Notes under the pieces: generated by a model | Told to the model about the DNA's origin: nothing | Seen by the model: only the letters and a program-made list of their open reading frames with translations | The model's database searches: none | Translations under genes and position numbers: made by a program | DNA from: Beroe ovata | Lineage: Eukaryota; Ctenophora; Nuda; Beroida; Beroidae | NCBI GenBank assembly: GCA_946803715.1 | Contig: CAMPET010000008.1 | Location: 482,777-546,776 of the forward strand | Direction of reading: 5' to 3' | DNA: 64,000 nt | Part shown: piece by piece, positions 26,101 through 35,371 of the stretch | Layout: each line of letters starts with the position of its first letter | Position numbering within the stretch: position 1 is the first letter of the stretch

Positions 26101-29074
26101 TTGACGGAGCACCGCTCAGTGAGCACTTCTCCTCCCTCCGTGAAAAGGGACTGTCGTTCAGTGAGGAGCGGATATGGAAGATATTTGTACAGATGGTCCT
26201 GGCACTCCGATATCTACACTGTGATAAGAGGATAGTCCATCGAGACCTCACCCCAAACAACATCATGCTGGGGGACTGTGATAAAGTTACTCTCAGTGAG
26301 TGTGCATAAAATGAACCAAAAGTTGTACAATGTCCAGCTCGAAAACGCGCAGACTTAATTTTTCCCGATATTCATTCCCCTTCATTCTTGCCACATTTTG
26401 ACATTCTGAGTGGAGTATAAATTGATCGGTTGTTTTTCAGCTGACTTTGGTCTGTCTCGACAGAAACAGGGATTGATGCAGTCGGTGGTTGGGACCATTC
26501 TCTACAGCTGTCCAGAACTTGTCAAGGTATGCTTGGAGAATGTGCACACGTTGCGCGCCCCTACTCTACTCTGTGAACTGAAAAGTCGTACAAAGGCGTG
26601 GCAGATGGGGTCACGCAACGTGGGAACATTGGAGAACTGTTTCGGTATACTTCTCGGAATCCCAGTTCGTCGTAAGGATTTACTGCAACGTATGTTAGCA
26701 TTATGATAATCATAGCTACCGTTCGTTTCAGAATGAACCATATGGGAACAAGGCGGATGTGTGGGCCATTGGTTGTCTGCTCTATCAGATGTGTACCCTC
26801 ATCCATCCCTTCTACTATGTGGGAATGTCAACACTCGCTCTAGCCAAGAATGTACGCCGATTGTCGAATTTTTATGATTCGCCCTGTTTCTATAAAATTA
26901 CAATCAATTTTACACTTACTGGTCTGTTATTTCTAATATTTTCTCGGGTTTTAGATAGTTGAAGCGAGCTATGAGCCGTTGCCAGAGGAAAAATTTTCAG
27001 ACAAAATCATATCCACGGTTAAGCAGTAAGTTTTGATTTGATTTGATAAGTGTATAGATCAAGAGAGGCAGACATTCTCGATAGGATTGTAGGATACCCT
27101 ATATTTCCCCACCACAACTTGTTCTCGATACTGACGTCATCGCGCATCTGCTGCTGACAGTTGACACACCCCCTCTCCCCCTGCAGGTGTCTGACTCCCG
27201 AGTCTGACGAGAGACCTGACATTGTGGGAGTGGGGTCAAGCATAGCGGAGATCATTATGACACACATGGATGAAGTTAGGACTCGAGAAGCAACACTGCA
27301 GAGGAAGCTACTCCGAGAGAAGAAGCGAGTACAGAAGTGAGTGCACACATCTGTGTGTCTGTGTGTGTGTCTGTGTGTGTGCGTGTGTGTGTGTGTTCCT
27401 GACCGGATTCCCTCCTCAGGCACTACCACGAGAGTAACCGTAACCTGCAGAACTACCAGCGGTTATTCCTCGCCACAAACCACTCTGCTCAGGATGACTC
27501 TTGTGTCAAGTGTTCCGGGTAAGATGCGTACTCATCAATTTCCAACATTTCGTGTATCAGCTGATCATTGATCGAGAACTCACTCACTAGAATGTGAAGT
27601 GTACATAACGTGTCATGCAAGTTTATCCAGGTCACCGATTGGTGTATCCTCCACTGGGGAAGAGAGCTCAGTTGACGAAACAGACACTTCCTCCCACCGG
27701 AACAGAGTGAAGTACCACTCTGACACTGGCGCCACTGCGTCTCGGAGTGTCACCGCCGGCGGTGGCCGGAGTGGGCGTGGTCGGAGCAGCACGGGTCTCA
27801 GTGGCGGGTTGCGGAGCGGAGCTCACAGTCGTCGTCGCCGGTGTTCGTGTAACTCCTCACGGAAAGTTCCGTCAACTTCCGCTAACAGCGGCAGACCGAG
27901 TCACATTCATTCCGGAAACTGTGCCGATAGGTTAGTTGTTATCGAATTAGATTGTTATCGCATGATCCGGTGACCCGGCGAAGGGGTTTCGAACTCTGCT
28001 GAGCCGAAAAACCGATGTCCACATACGACAGGTTGTCTGTCCCAGGTTCAATATTTCATGTGACGGATACCTTGTGATGACTCAGATCATAACAATTTCT
28101 ATTGTCCCTCAGTGCTGGTAACCGATGTCGTCGCCCCAGTGGGACAGGTACCAGAAACCTAAGCACCGCAACAATCTCAATCTCACAGCGGAAAGTGAGA
28201 CAAATCGACGATCCGGTCCTTCAGATTCTCAACCAAATGCACAAGATTATATTCATCACACAGGTGAATTATCTTGGATGTGAATGTTTTGTGCTCACGT
28301 TTTGTCGAATGATGCATGAGGATTGAGAAATTCTTGACAAATTTCATAATTTCAGCTCCCTCCCTCGCTGACGCTCAACCCTAAACGAAGAGTAATAGAG
28401 AAGTACAAGCGGGCTCTCTTCTCCCGACATATTGGATCTATCAACCTCAAGAACGAGATAAAGAAACTCATGGAAGCATCCAAAGACATGGTGGATTTGA
28501 GTTTTAGTGCAGGAGGGGGGAAACCATTGCCTTCACAATATCAAGGTATAGATTAGGCATTTTCCTGTTTAAAGATTCCCCACTTCCCCCTTCCCCACTC
28601 TCCCTTTCCATTCTTCTACGAATAAAAATTTAAATGTGAAGATTCTTTTCTTCAGAAGAATTTTTCTCTCCCACACTTCACCCCTCATATGGATCAAAAT
28701 ACTGGATTTGTTTCCTCTTAATGCAGGTTCCAACTCGCTGGCAAACTTGGCAGTTGAAGGACCAGAGGGATCTGAAGTTATGTTGACCTACGAGCATCTT
28801 CAGAGTCTGATAGAGAGTTGCTTAGTGGAAGCTGGGTACTACGAAGTCAGTGGCTCCAGGTAGGCGGGAAATGATTGGATGTTTGTATATCTATAATCGA
28901 ATGGCCATCTTCTACTCATATTCTTCCTATGAAAAATAATATAGTGTCTCTCTCTTCAAGTGTGCCCCCTGCCTCACTGTATCTCCTCTCAACATTAACT
29001 CATTCTCCCCTCCCCTTCTCAGGTCATCACCCATTCCCCCTATCACCCCCTCTGAGGAGTATACAGACACATGA
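18009..29074 (+). CDS. NEK10: NIMA-related kinase 10, 25 exons
   Basis: Exons: 18009-18055, 18266-18410, 18629-18754, 18884-18925, 20831-20909, 21120-21267, 21537-21626, 21975-22064, 22718-22757, 22900-22991, 24739-24875, 24974-25193, 25329-25431, 25551-25852, 26048-26295, 26441-26526, 26732-26851, 26955-27025, 27187-27336, 27420-27518, 27631-27930, 28113-28263, 28356-28545, 28727-28859, 29023-29074. All borders are GT-AG and all phases agree, giving 1086 residues (human about 1170). The N-terminal half is armadillo-like. The kinase domain runs from about 480 to 760, with GSGAFGSVYKV, the AMKE lysine, the unusual catalytic loop HRDLTPNN (about 618) and DFG. The LPPSL and TYEHLQSLIE blocks near the C-terminus also match the family. 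NEK10 acts in motile-cilium biology and the DNA-damage response. Exon 1 is the least certain part. Introns 4 and 10 contain antisense genes. Confidence 0.94.
19940..19960. repeat. CA microsatellite with N (contig join)
   Basis: A short (CA)n run ends in a single N at 19959, just before the 3' end of the 5S-like sequence. This suggests the repeat was not resolved in assembly, so the true length and the 5S 3' flank are unknown. Confidence 0.8.
19957..20074 (-). rRNA. 5S rRNA gene or 5S-derived copy
   Basis: Read on the minus strand, the block begins TACGGCCATAC, continues CCCGATCTCG and GATCTCGGAAG, and then has the internal control region TTAGTACTTGGATGGG with GACCGCTTGGGAATACC. These are the conserved parts of animal 5S rRNA, including box A/IE/box C. 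About 114 of about 120 nt are visible; the 3' end runs into an N and a CA microsatellite, so the terminator is not seen. It lies inside NEK10 intron 4, antisense to that gene. It may be a dispersed functional 5S gene, a pseudogene, or the head of a 5S-derived SINE. Confidence 0.85.
20140..20173. repeat. CA microsatellite in NEK10 intron 4
   Basis: A clean (CA)n run of about 34 bp. The flanks are also CA-rich (20174-20300), and the long open frames they produce are not genes. Confidence 0.9.
23201..24310 (-). CDS. divergent SIX-class homeobox protein, intronless
   Basis: A single 369-residue frame. About the first 215 residues are rich in Pro, Ser and Thr. Then comes a block that lines up with the second half of a SIX domain (FSFSPKNHSWLQTIWLRGHY, then SASDRVRIKRQQPFP), followed by a homeodomain with NEYPSPAQKEM and helix 3 QVNSWFKNRRARDR. 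Trp, Phe, Asn and Arg of the recognition helix are present, so DNA binding is likely. The first half of the SIX domain is not recognisable, and the usual IWDGE linker is replaced by SISQPDD. The acidic tail has two ETPE words. I chose the ATG at 24310 because a TATATAA box lies at about 24377-24384, which would put an upstream ATG (24370) before the transcription start. The gene sits antisense inside NEK10 intron 10. Confidence 0.85.
   Translation of the reverse strand: MSQDLLITAVIQSDLPYNSPSSPIIIPPDSPDGRVPSPKFCLSPSSAPLEYKILSPENSSSDDSAYFGSPPGTPSDSTTSSDQPPSCVLSYHPTPGNVPPGISPGYTVSYPTQQSSNSFPQQCYRSNPPPVNNRPPIIPTQTPNNSPFILPADLQGVLPFNFTPDPSYPLHTPYPTQVKQDSLTSPVYLENLQNKILRRKGSIRTDKEKSNLNYIKTLVREERYEEIFVIISNFSFSPKNHSWLQTIWLRGHYARETQRLGHALSASDRVRIKRQQPFPKSISQPDDYDSQKFAKDFLKIFYGINEYPSPAQKEMLSKHCKMTYHQVNSWFKNRRARDRETPEEIHETPEQLDETLDILMGIIAADTEV
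24376..24384 (-). promoter_or_regulatory. TATA box of the SIX-class gene
   Basis: The minus strand reads GCATATATAAGG here, about 65-70 bp before the preferred ATG at 24310. Spacing fits transcription starting near 24350 with a short 5' leader. Confidence 0.5.
24434..24485. promoter_or_regulatory. cluster of three CACGTG E-boxes
   Basis: CACGTG occurs at 24434-24439, 24456-24461 and 24478-24483, spaced 22 bp apart. The last lies inside the 10-bp palindrome GTCACGTGAC (24476-24485). They lie 50-110 bp upstream of the TATA box of the SIX-class gene. Sites of this type bind bHLH factors (MYC/MAX, USF, TFE/MITF families). The regular two-turn spacing suggests a real control element, but no binding data exist here. 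Confidence 0.55.
26541..26640. repeat. GC-rich dispersed repeat copy in NEK10 intron 16
   Basis: This block shares GTGCACACG, TGCGCGCCCCT, TGAACTGAAAAGTCGTA and GGGTCACGCA with the repeats at 63.08-63.4 kb. It is a diverged copy of the same dispersed family, inserted within a 205-bp NEK10 intron. Confidence 0.75.
27351..27397. repeat. TG microsatellite in NEK10 intron 19
   Basis: An interrupted (TG)n run that fills most of the 83-bp intron between NEK10 exons 19 and 20, ending just before the acceptor. Confidence 0.85.
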
Positions 29075-29936
29075 TGAGGTGCCAGACGCCCTCCCTCCCC
29101 TGGGAGAAGATGTCTCCCAATTCACCGACAAAGAGAGTCCACCATCAGAGATAAGTACAAGATGTAACAGAGTACAGCTGCTGTGGATATTGTTCAGCGG
29201 TGAAAATCGCAACGGTTGGTGATGTCATTTTATTTGCAGTTCCAAATTCAGATCAACTTCTATGTAGAAACCAGCTGGAGGTCGGCCGACAGTAGGCAAG
29301 GTGATTTGTACTTTGATCGAACAAAATCAAATGCTAATCGGAGGCCATTAACAATTATTGTAGGTCTTAGGAAGATGAAACTCCGAAATCGAGGTTAATC
29401 GAGCAATTCATAATGACGGGTGATTATTCCGTCAGTGACTTTGACCTTCGTGCCTCCATCCAATTAACTAATTTACGTGTCAGATTAATTGTAATTGTAT
29501 AATAGTGTACATACATTGATTCAGTAATGAGATTGAACTTTCCCATTGGAGAGAAAGAATAATCTGCAGTCTTATCAGTAATCAGAACACTAAAGAAGTA
29601 ACTATTCTTGATACTCATGATATAGATTGCCATTTTCAATTAAATTATAAATTCACTTCAGATTGATATTTCGACCTGCAAAACAGCTTTTCATACCTTT
29701 CTATACTATGCAAGGCGCAATAAATTTCGGTTTGCGAATCAAATCTTGAAAATTGGATATCAAAATCAAATCACAATCTCAAATTGTTTGAGAGGAGAAG
29801 GTTGGCGCTAGAAAAAAGGTCAATAGATAGAGAAAGTTCGAAAATTTTGTACATTTACCATTTATCGCACCTTCTCCTAAATCATAAAATTCGCTATCTC
29901 CAGTACTCACTATTTTGCCACACCCACAAGGCACAA
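29075..29936. other. convergent 3' region of NEK10 and the sulfatase
   Basis: No coding signal. AATAAA near 29719 is a possible polyadenylation signal for NEK10. The two genes converge here and may share or overlap 3' untranslated regions. Confidence 0.55.
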
Positions 29937-31803
29937 TCACAGCCTCTCCATGAGAGAATTAGATCCGAGCAGATAATCCAGTATACTGCATTCCTTGACA
30001 CCTCGGCACTCCACTAAACCCCCTATTCTGTTTCTCAGGGCCATCTTAATGTCGAGGGGGAGGTCTGGCCATGCGTTCTTCATTTGGAATGGGTCCCTGT
30101 GTAGGTTGTAATACTCGTTAAACCCTGACTCAAACTCACAGTAGAGGAAGTTAGTGAAATCATCATCTGGGAGACCACCCTGGACCATGTTCTGCAGTTC
30201 CAGTGGAATGCTGGTTGAGATGTGCCTCTCACATCGGAATGTGTTGTTCCTGGCATCCACACAGAAACAGAACTTATCCCCGTTAGGGATGTCAAACCTG
30301 GGCTCTGTGGCCCACACTCGGTTATCCTTGTACCAGCATTGGGTGCCCGATCTGCCACACTCGTTAGCATCAGGACCACCCCGTCCCATGCCATTGTACT
30401 CCACCAGGAATGATTTGCGGGGATTGTGCGGCTCGGCAAGTGGTATCATGGAGGTGCCATCAAACTGGAGGCCATACTCCGAGTCTTCCTTCACCTGGCT
30501 TATCCCAGACTTCTTAGCCACGTCTATAACAGTAGGAGCCACGTCTATGTTCAGCACTACTGAGTCGTCCAGTGACTCGCCGGTCGGGAACAGAGGCCCG
30601 GACGCGAACATGGGCACTCTGATCGTCATCTCGTAGGGTTGTCTCTTGTCCAGGATCATGCCCCATTCCCCGAAATAGAAGCCGTTATCGGAGGTGAAGA
30701 TGATGGTCGTGTTGAGGGGGTCGATAGACTTGAGTATCCGGGTGAAGCCCTCGTCCACAGTTTGTAGTGCCTGTAGCCGCCTTCTCCAGCCCTGGGTGTT
30801 GTAGTGTGCGGCAGTGTCGGAGAGAGGTGGCCTGCTCCGTGTGTACCAGTGTTTACCTGTGAGGGGAGAGAGAGGGTGTCAGAGGGTTGTGGCCGGTTAG
30901 ATATTCCAATCATACATGCAACATGTGTAAAGTATACCATCAAGACGTGTACGTAGTGTGCTTTGTGCAATTTCATAGGGTCAATGTTATCGCATAATAT
31001 ATGAACACAGTGAAATGTGTATACAGTAGATTACAAATGTGAAAGCAGGCCTAAGTATGAATACTGTATAGTGTGTACAATGTACATTGTTGAGTGTACG
31101 CACCTGGATCTCCAGTCTTATTGAAAGACGGATATTTCAGGGTTGGAGGCTTGCTGTCCATGAAAAGGCCCTGGTGTTGCGGTGCCGCATCAAATGTCTC
31201 GTGAGCTGTGGGGAAGCTGAGTAATGCACACCACGGCGCATTAGTCGTGTTGTCCGTCATGAATTTCAGACTGGCGTCCAGTATCAGCTCGGGGAGGTAG
31301 TCCTTGCTGTAGACATCTCCGTGTTTCTCGTTAACCCCATTCCTGTTCACCGTGTAGTTGTAGTACATGCTGTTACCGAGGAGTCCCAGCCAATCGGTCC
31401 ATCCCTCGGGCACTTTATCACCACGGTAGTTGTTACTGTACTTGCCGTACATTCCCGTCCTGTACCCCATGTCCTGTAGACGTTTCCCCAGACTGTTCGG
31501 AGCCACTCTCGCGTCCCAGTTTGGACCGTCACAGCCGTTAGTGACGGTGTTATCGAAAGTACGGTGGTTGTGTTGGTACGCCCCCGTCAAGATGCTTCCG
31601 CGGGAAGGGCAGCAGATGGGCGTGGTCACAAACGCGTTGTTGAAGATGACACCGTTCTTCTTGAAGAAGGAGGTGATGTTCGGGAATCCGAGTTGTCTGG
31701 TTGTCGGCATGTCGTCGACATCATCGAGCAAGATGATAAGTATGTTTTGTGAGAGAGCAGGGGAGATGAGACAGATCAGTGTGATTAACGAGTGCGGGAA
31801 CAT
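29937..31803 (-). CDS. secreted sulfatase, N-acetylglucosamine-6-sulfatase type
   Basis: Two exons (31104-31803 and 29937-30856) joined by a 247-bp GT-AG intron give 539 residues, close to human GNS (552). Residues 1-19 are a signal peptide, so the enzyme enters the secretory pathway and probably lysosomes or the matrix. The metal-binding DDVDD (27-31) and the CCPSRGS core (64-70) are intact; the first Cys is the residue converted to formylglycine by SUMF1. HNH at 78-80, KYSNNYRG, SDNGF and DKRQ further on follow glucosamine-6-sulfatases, which remove 6-O-sulfate from GlcNAc at the ends of heparan or keratan sulfate. Another extracellular sulfatase is possible. Glycosylation sites of the NxT/S type are frequent. 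It converges on NEK10 and is followed on its promoter side by the SAXO-like gene in the same direction. Confidence 0.9.
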
Positions 31804-32305
31804 GATGCGTGTGTGTGTGTGTGTTGACTAGGATGATATCACACGACGTTGTCTAGTGTGCAGGGACAAATTAGAGCAGTAGTGGGGGAATTGTAATCTG
31901 AGTAGATACCCGCTTATCGTATACACACTCTAGTGTCATGTGCTACAGTCAGGTGATGATATTGTGCATCTAGGTGTCTCATCAAAATTCACTTCGTGAG
32001 GCAGTCATGGAAAGTACTGAAATATAATTACATGCATATTTCGCCGAGAAGTGTGAAGGGTTGTACAACTACGTCATGTATTTCCCAATTCCGACTCCCT
32101 TAAGAAAATAAGGTGCAAAGGTAAAGGTGCAATTCACCCAATTCAAGCAAATTTTTCCATATTTCATCATCATGTCCTTGGGCATAGAATGAACTTGAAT
32201 TTTGAACGAAAGAAAAACACCAGGTTTTTGTGAGTCAACATCAAATTCTAATAAACATAGTCAATGGTAAAATCTCAACTTGGTAGGGCTTGTGATTACA
32301 TCTTC

Positions 32306-33351
32306 TCAAGCGTACACCTCATTGGTGTGTTGCATTTTATCGTGAATACAGCTGTACATAGTGGTGGTCGTCATGGGAACGTTCTTGTTGATGAAAGTAA
32401 ACCCGTCCTTCGGGCGGTACGGCTCAATCCTGTCACCGTACCCGACTTGGGGGATAGCATAGTCTCGTTTCTGGGTCGTAACCGCAACGAACGGAGGAGG
32501 ACTTGTCCTCTCCTTCCTTCGTGCCCAGGGCGGGATTTCTCGGACACTCACCTGGATTTGGGGCAAGTTTCAGAGGAATGAGGCATATTGGCGTTTTTCA
32601 AGGCGGAACTTGAAATTTCATGATCGCGTTTGTAATTGTTTGTGGAACTGGAAATTTTATGGTCAAGTTTGTAATTGTTTGTGGAACAAGTCTGATTTTA
32701 CCTTCCACGATCCAAAGTCTTGTTTGTATGTTGTTCCAGTGAGCATGGCTTCCATTTTCGGAGGGATGTAGAAATGTTTCTTCTTGTTGCGGGACATTCG
32801 CACAATGTCCGGGAGAGGAGTGATTTTGGCGAAGTCGTCCTTGTAGCTTGTGGCGCACATCATTTGCATCTGTTGCCGGGAAATTCGTCATCAGAGAATA
32901 TTTTGATACTACCGAAAATACGAAGAATGTGAATCATGAAGTGAAAAATCTTCTTGAATTCAATCAAATATATGATTTTGATCATTGGGTGATTTCATTT
33001 CAAACTCACCTCGGGAACACAGTAGTCTCTCCTGGGGGCCTTGTTCTCACATCTTGGAATTGACGCCATATCCCACGGCTTGAACCTCTCCTGACAGGTA
33101 GTGACATACTGTGTCTTGTAGTCTGTTGCTATCGGGAGAGCATCTTGAGGCCGTCGCAGGAGAGGCGGGGATATGCGCATGTGACCAGGATAATCGTTCC
33201 GATACGTTGAGTGATTCGATGCGTTCACAATCGGTCCCAGTTTCTTCCCGGCTTTAGAATTGGTTGGGCTAGGGTCCATGAATGTAACGTGGCTACAGGT
33301 ACACTTTTCCTCGGCACAAGTTTTGGTCTTGAGAGAATCACCACCTCGCAT
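32306..33351 (-). CDS. SAXO-like axonemal microtubule protein
   Basis: Three exons (33010-33351, 32702-32869, 32306-32551), all phase 0 with GT-AG borders, give 251 residues. SAXO1/SAXO2 (FAM154) proteins bind and stabilise ciliary microtubules through a cysteine-rich N-terminus and repeated T-x-Y-x-x-D-F/Y modules. Here the N-terminus has CAEEKCTCSH. The modules STYRNDYPGH (about 48-57), TDYKTQYVT, RRDYCVP, TSYKDDFA, TTYKQDFGSW and TTQKRDYAIP follow at regular distances. It is shorter than vertebrate SAXO1 (about 470), so it may be a short paralogue or a related module protein. An in-frame ATG at 33450 would add 33 residues; I prefer 33351 because it places the Cys-rich block near the start, as in the family. 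Confidence 0.7.
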
Positions 33352-33514
33352 TATAACTCGACAAAAGCAACTATATTCGCAAGAAAGTGAGTAAAGAGAA
33401 ATGCGCACGTGCGAATATAGTGCGCGCGTCTCTGATATCAAGGTTGTCATGGTAACCCAAATCTAATGTCGAAGGTGCGCTGCGCGTGGTATTCAACTAT
33501 TTTGAACTATTCAC

Positions 33515-33566
33515 TGATACAGTACTGAATACTGCACTGAATAATTCAGTATTCAGTACTGTATCA
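33515..33566. repeat. 20-bp inverted repeat
   Basis: Arms 33515-33534 (TGATACAGTACTGAATACTG) and 33547-33566 are exact reverse complements around a 12-bp loop. It lies 65 bp upstream of the longest SAXO-like frame. It is probably a small foldback element. Confidence 0.85.
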
Positions 33567-33834
33567 CTGTGATCTGACTGTGAGATCTTATTCATATTGA
33601 ATTGTACACCCGCGGCTGGCTAGCCACCCGTGGCCGGGAGTAGTTGTAAAAATGGTCTTCACAAATACAAAAACAACTATACAAGCACACGATTGGTTGC
33701 CAAATGCAAATGCCACTGCACCATTTGCATTGTGCACCAAACTTCGCGCCTGGGCACTAATAAATTTAACTTGCAATATTTAACTTGCACATTTGAATTT
33801 CGGCATGGCTTCTATTTGGCTGTCGATGATAGCC

Positions 33835-34350
33835 CCGGCCCTGTCGAGAATTTCATTGCGCGCGCGCCGCAAATTATTCTCGCTGGCGCTCGCCGCTTCG
33901 CGGCCCGGCTCGCGTCAGCTGGGCCTATAGCACCGCCAGGCAAGGCTTCTATATTTTGATATCGCGCGATACGATCGAGAAACAGAGTTGTTTGGCGATG
34001 CTACTGCTAGATCACCGCTGTTGTCGATCGTGTTCCCGCGCTGCGTGACCCAAATACTCCTGAGTAGAACAGGGGCGCGCAACGTGTGCACATGTCGATC
34101 GTCCGATCGTTGTCGATCGATGATAGACCCTGTCGAGAATTTCGTCGCGCGCGCGCGCAACTTTTCAGCGGCTTGCATCAGCGGTCTGGCATCGCCCGAC
34201 AAGTCCGATCGATGATAGACTAGACTCTGGCCCTGTCGAGAATTTCGTTTCGCGCGCGCGGCGCAAGCTTAGCTTGCATCAGCGGTCTGGCGTCGCCCGA
34301 CAAGGGTCACGCGTGATCGTGACCCAAATCACGCAGCGCGGGCCGGACCC
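33835..34350. repeat. GC-rich dispersed repeat block
   Basis: The word CCCTGTCGAGAATTTC occurs three times (near 33840, 34130 and 34230), each followed by CGCGCGCG runs. A reverse-oriented GGGTCACGCAGCGCGGGAAC-type core lies at about 34035-34055. The same words recur at 63.0-64.0 kb and singly at 15.2 and 26.5 kb. It looks like nested copies of a non-autonomous element. There are no coding domains; the open frames here are by-products of the CG runs. Confidence 0.8.
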
Positions 34351-35371
34351 CGATCATCATCATTGATCATGCAACAAATAAATATGGTTCAAAAATTTTG
34401 TGCATTTAATTTCAAATTGTACAAAGAGACGATAGCTCGTTTTGGACAGTGTTTCACGTACAATAGTTAACACAGTGGTTAACACACTCACAGTGTTTAA
34501 CAGTGTTCACCCCTCATATGACAATGACATAATCATACCACAGTGTTCACCGTTCAAAACATTAAATCATATCCATTTTGAGTTTGACTCATATTAGGGG
34601 GATCAATATAAGGAAGATTATGAAAGAGAGACTCGAACAGTGATGCTCCTAAAAACCGAAAACTACCAGGTCAAAAAAGACGGGATGAAATAACGTGACA
34701 ACTATAAGTCCAAATTATTCTTATAAAAAATCGATATTTTCAATCATTTCCTCCCTGCTGTGTATAGAAATGTTGGATATTTACAGAATTCTATTCTCAA
34801 GAATGAAATGACATGAGAAAATTTCGGAAAAATCAGATTTGACACAGAATATAACGAATACGATTGGATCTATACTTGTAGAAAATCCCTAATTCTGACG
34901 AATCTGTCAACAGCATCTAAAATTAATTTGGAAAAATATAACATCACCATAAAATACGAATGTCAACATAAATGATCAGTATTGGATATCGGTCACTGTC
35001 AGTAGGACTCAGTATCAGTTACTACTCCAATCAGAAAGGAAACTGAGTTAATGATTAATAATAAATGATTTCAGATTTGAGAATAGACTCATTTTTACAT
35101 GAATAGAATCCAATAGCTGAAAGTGAAAATAAACGCTTTTTAAAACGGCGGAATTGGATTAAAACACATCTACTACTCAACAAGTGCTCGTGAACTTCCA
35201 GAAGTAATTAAACACGTCACTCTGTTGACGTGCCGCTTGATATTTGTGCTATGATACACAGTACACACAGAAATACACCCACAGTGCGCGGCGCTTGTGC
35301 ACGTGTGTGTTTTGATAACGTGATCCAGCACACTATCACACAAACATCACTATGGAGGGGGGAGATTAGGT
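34351..35371. other. AT-rich spacer downstream of CLINT1
   Basis: No coding signal, no large repeat. Includes the CLINT1 3' untranslated region (minus strand), whose poly(A) site I could not place. Confidence 0.5.

Noticed and set aside
30154-30636. Open frame of 160 codons on the plus strand
   Set aside because: It is the shadow of the conserved sulfatase exon on the minus strand.
33630-34215. Open frames on both strands in the CG-rich block
   Set aside because: They follow from CGCGCG runs in a dispersed repeat and show no domain or splice structure.
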